Source of the DNA: a virus
DNA length: 34,314 nt
IMG/VR virus record: IMGVR_UViG_3300027752_000057
Span: 1 to 34,314 of that record
Reading direction: 5' to 3' (one strand)
Under the pieces are notes generated by a model. The model was given only the letters and a program-made list of their open reading frames with translations. It did no database searches and was not told the DNA's origin. Both the position numbers and the translations under genes were made by a program. Position 1 is the stretch's first letter. Every line of letters starts with the position of its first letter. This document shows, in pieces, positions 32,799 through 34,314 of this stretch.

Positions 32799-34314
32799 TA
32801 ACTTATAATTTTTGATGTAGTTCCTTTGTTATCATATTTCTTTATACCAAGATCAATCGCCGGTAATTCTATCTTATTTACTGGAGAGTATATGTGTTTG
32901 TTACAAGCCATTAAAGCTAGACCTGAACTAATAGAAGCATCATGCGTTGTTCTATTATTTATATTAAAATGTGCCCAGTCTTCTAACGTTCTTTGAAAGT
33001 AAACATCTCCATAACCATTTTCTTTTAATCCAACAAAGTGTTCTATATATGTTTCTATAGCAGAAGCGTGTGATTGTTTTATATCTTCACTAGAGTTAGG
33101 TATTCCACCTATTTCTCTTTCTGTAATTGATAATTTATTTCTTTTTTTATCTGGTCTGTTCATTGCAAACCCTCTATAACCTCTACGTTTAAAATGATAC
33201 AAGAGTCTAGGTTTATTATTTTCTGCTAATATTGGCATGCCGTAAAATACACAGGCCATTAATACATCTTCAAAAAAGATCTCAGCAGTTTGAGGTCTAG
33301 CTATGTATTCTAAAAAGAAATGATTAGGTGGAACTTCTTCCATACTAAACTTAGTTAAACCATGTAAAGATCCATTAGAACCTTTACCATCTACTGTTCC
33401 TGATATATCATATGGATCACAACCAAAAGCACCGCAATGCTCATTGCCTGGATAGTTAACACCATTTTTTATAAACCTTTTGTTTTGTAAATTAAAAGGC
33501 GGTACCCAAGTTACTAAAAATCTACCATTTTTATTTGGCATAAATATAACTTTAGAATCTTTTTTATTGTTCTCCCATTGAAAACTTCCTTTAGTTACAT
33601 TTAAGCTGTTTCTTTCATCTTCGTTATAATCTATTTGTTGGTATATTTTAGTAAGATTAAATAAAGACATTTTAGACTCGTCTCTAAATGCGTGTTTTGT
33701 AGTACGCGGAAACTGTCTGTAAAATTCATTTAAACCATCTTGATCATCTTTAAGGCCATCTACTTCATTATTCCAATATTCAATAACACCTATGCCTATG
33801 CGTAAGCCATCGGGTCCTACTGTTTCTTTAGATGGTTTTTCGAATACAGGAAAGCCATAAGAATCAATGTATCCTTCGTAGTTCCATTCCATAGGTATGA
33901 ACAGAGAATATAATCCTGAGCGAGTCTGTCCATTGGCGTTTCTTTTTGTAACGTCTGAATCATCGTATAGTTTCTTAAAATTTCTACCTCCTTTATCTAA
34001 AGCATTTGATGTTGATCCCATCATACACTTTCCAATAACTCTACTACCTAATCTAAGGGTTGTTTTTGTAACGCGCCAGTTGTTAAGAATGTTATTTGGC
34101 CTTTCCCATTTACCTGATTCATCATGAACAAGGAGCCTAAGCTTTTCTCCATCGTAAGCATTATCACCGGTGTTCTTCCAGTCAATAGTGGTATCCAAAC
34201 CGGTAATCTCTTTGATGGCTTGATTTGCATCAAGTTTTCTACGGGTAAATTTAGAGGCAGGTACTCTATAAGCAAGTTCGGTTTTTGGTCTGTCCATACC
34301 GTCTTGAATTGGTT
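32798..34314 (-). CDS. terL: Terminase large subunit, 5' end cut off by the window
   Basis: The frame is open to the end of the window (a PIQDG stretch precedes the first internal Met at 34297), so the true start and the Walker A motif lie outside. Counting from that Met, Walker B is LRLLVHDE (D59, E60), followed by the coupling motif MGSTSN (about 93-98). The RNase H-like nuclease set is D294 (FGCDPYD), E359 (ILAENN) and D453 (TTHDASISSG). The protein packages the genome by ATP-driven translocation and cuts the concatemer. It is the first late gene seen and is joined to the portal gene by TAATG. A small terminase would be expected beyond the window. Confidence 0.92.
   Translation of the reverse strand, partial: PIQDGMDRPKTELAYRVPASKFTRRKLDANQAIKEITGLDTTIDWKNTGDNAYDGEKLRLLVHDESGKWERPNNILNNWRVTKTTLRLGSRVIGKCMMGSTSNALDKGGRNFKKLYDDSDVTKRNANGQTRSGLYSLFIPMEWNYEGYIDSYGFPVFEKPSKETVGPDGLRIGIGVIEYWNNEVDGLKDDQDGLNEFYRQFPRTTKHAFRDESKMSLFNLTKIYQQIDYNEDERNSLNVTKGSFQWENNKKDSKVIFMPNKNGRFLVTWVPPFNLQNKRFIKNGVNYPGNEHCGAFGCDPYDISGTVDGKGSNGSLHGLTKFSMEEVPPNHFFLEYIARPQTAEIFFEDVLMACVFYGMPILAENNKPRLLYHFKRRGYRGFAMNRPDKKRNKLSITEREIGGIPNSSEDIKQSHASAIETYIEHFVGLKENGYGDVYFQRTLEDWAHFNINNRTTHDASISSGLALMACNKHIYSPVNKIELPAIDLGIKKYDNKGTTSKIIS

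Noticed and set aside
1-34314. tRNA genes, CRISPR arrays, insertion sequences, integrase and attachment sites
   Set aside because: No cloverleaf-like sequence with a CCA-side stem, no regularly spaced direct repeats, and no transposase or integrase motif was seen; genes fill nearly all of the window.

Overview
The window is a tightly packed, AT-rich piece of a tailed double-stranded DNA phage genome, most likely a podovirus-like virus. The host is probably a marine Bacteroidota (Flavobacteriia-type) bacterium. That host inference rests on the strong AT bias, the near absence of Shine-Dalgarno sequences, the A-rich leaders in front of most ATGs, and tail and ring proteins that resemble marine and crAss-like phage families from memory. 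No search was run. Tail-tube, sheath and tape-measure genes are absent from the part shown. Short-tail features (ring-like proteins, a small internal virion protein, a giant internal protein) are present.

The layout is two convergent transcription units. Left, plus strand, 1-4339: a nucleotide-metabolism and DNA-processing operon. It holds a fragment of an upstream gene, a T7 endonuclease I-like nuclease, two tiny genes, ribonucleotide reductase small subunit (nrdB), three small genes (membrane protein, proline/lysine-rich lipoprotein, coiled-coil protein) and the large subunit (nrdA). Genes overlap or abut throughout. A bidirectional hairpin terminator (4345-4375) separates the two units.

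Right, minus strand, 34314 down to 4421: the late morphogenesis and lysis operon. In transcription order it runs large terminase (5'-truncated by the window end), portal, scaffold-like protein, major capsid protein, a 273-aa unknown, two ring/connector-like proteins, a 1761-aa tail stabilisation/adhesin-like protein, and a 635-aa tail protein. Then come a 220-aa internal virion-like protein, a 366-aa unknown, a 2944-aa giant internal virion protein, a 227-aa unknown, a 46-aa Cys/Trp-rich protein, a 54-aa holin-like protein, a T7-lysozyme-like amidase, a small basic protein and a 195-aa unknown. Hairpins before and after the 273-aa gene may set the ratio of capsid to tail transcripts.

The most interesting items are the following. 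The giant protein carries a complete HAD phosphatase signature, an HExxGH metallopeptidase-like motif and a conserved C-terminal phage region. The tail proteins carry repeated beta-rich modules, including an internal duplication of about 140 residues. Two very small genes (46 and 54 aa) complete a lysis cassette. A short SP-x-x-K-type motif recurs in three of the small late proteins. I saw no tRNA, CRISPR array, insertion sequence, integrase or attachment site, and no gene-free stretch longer than 100 bases.
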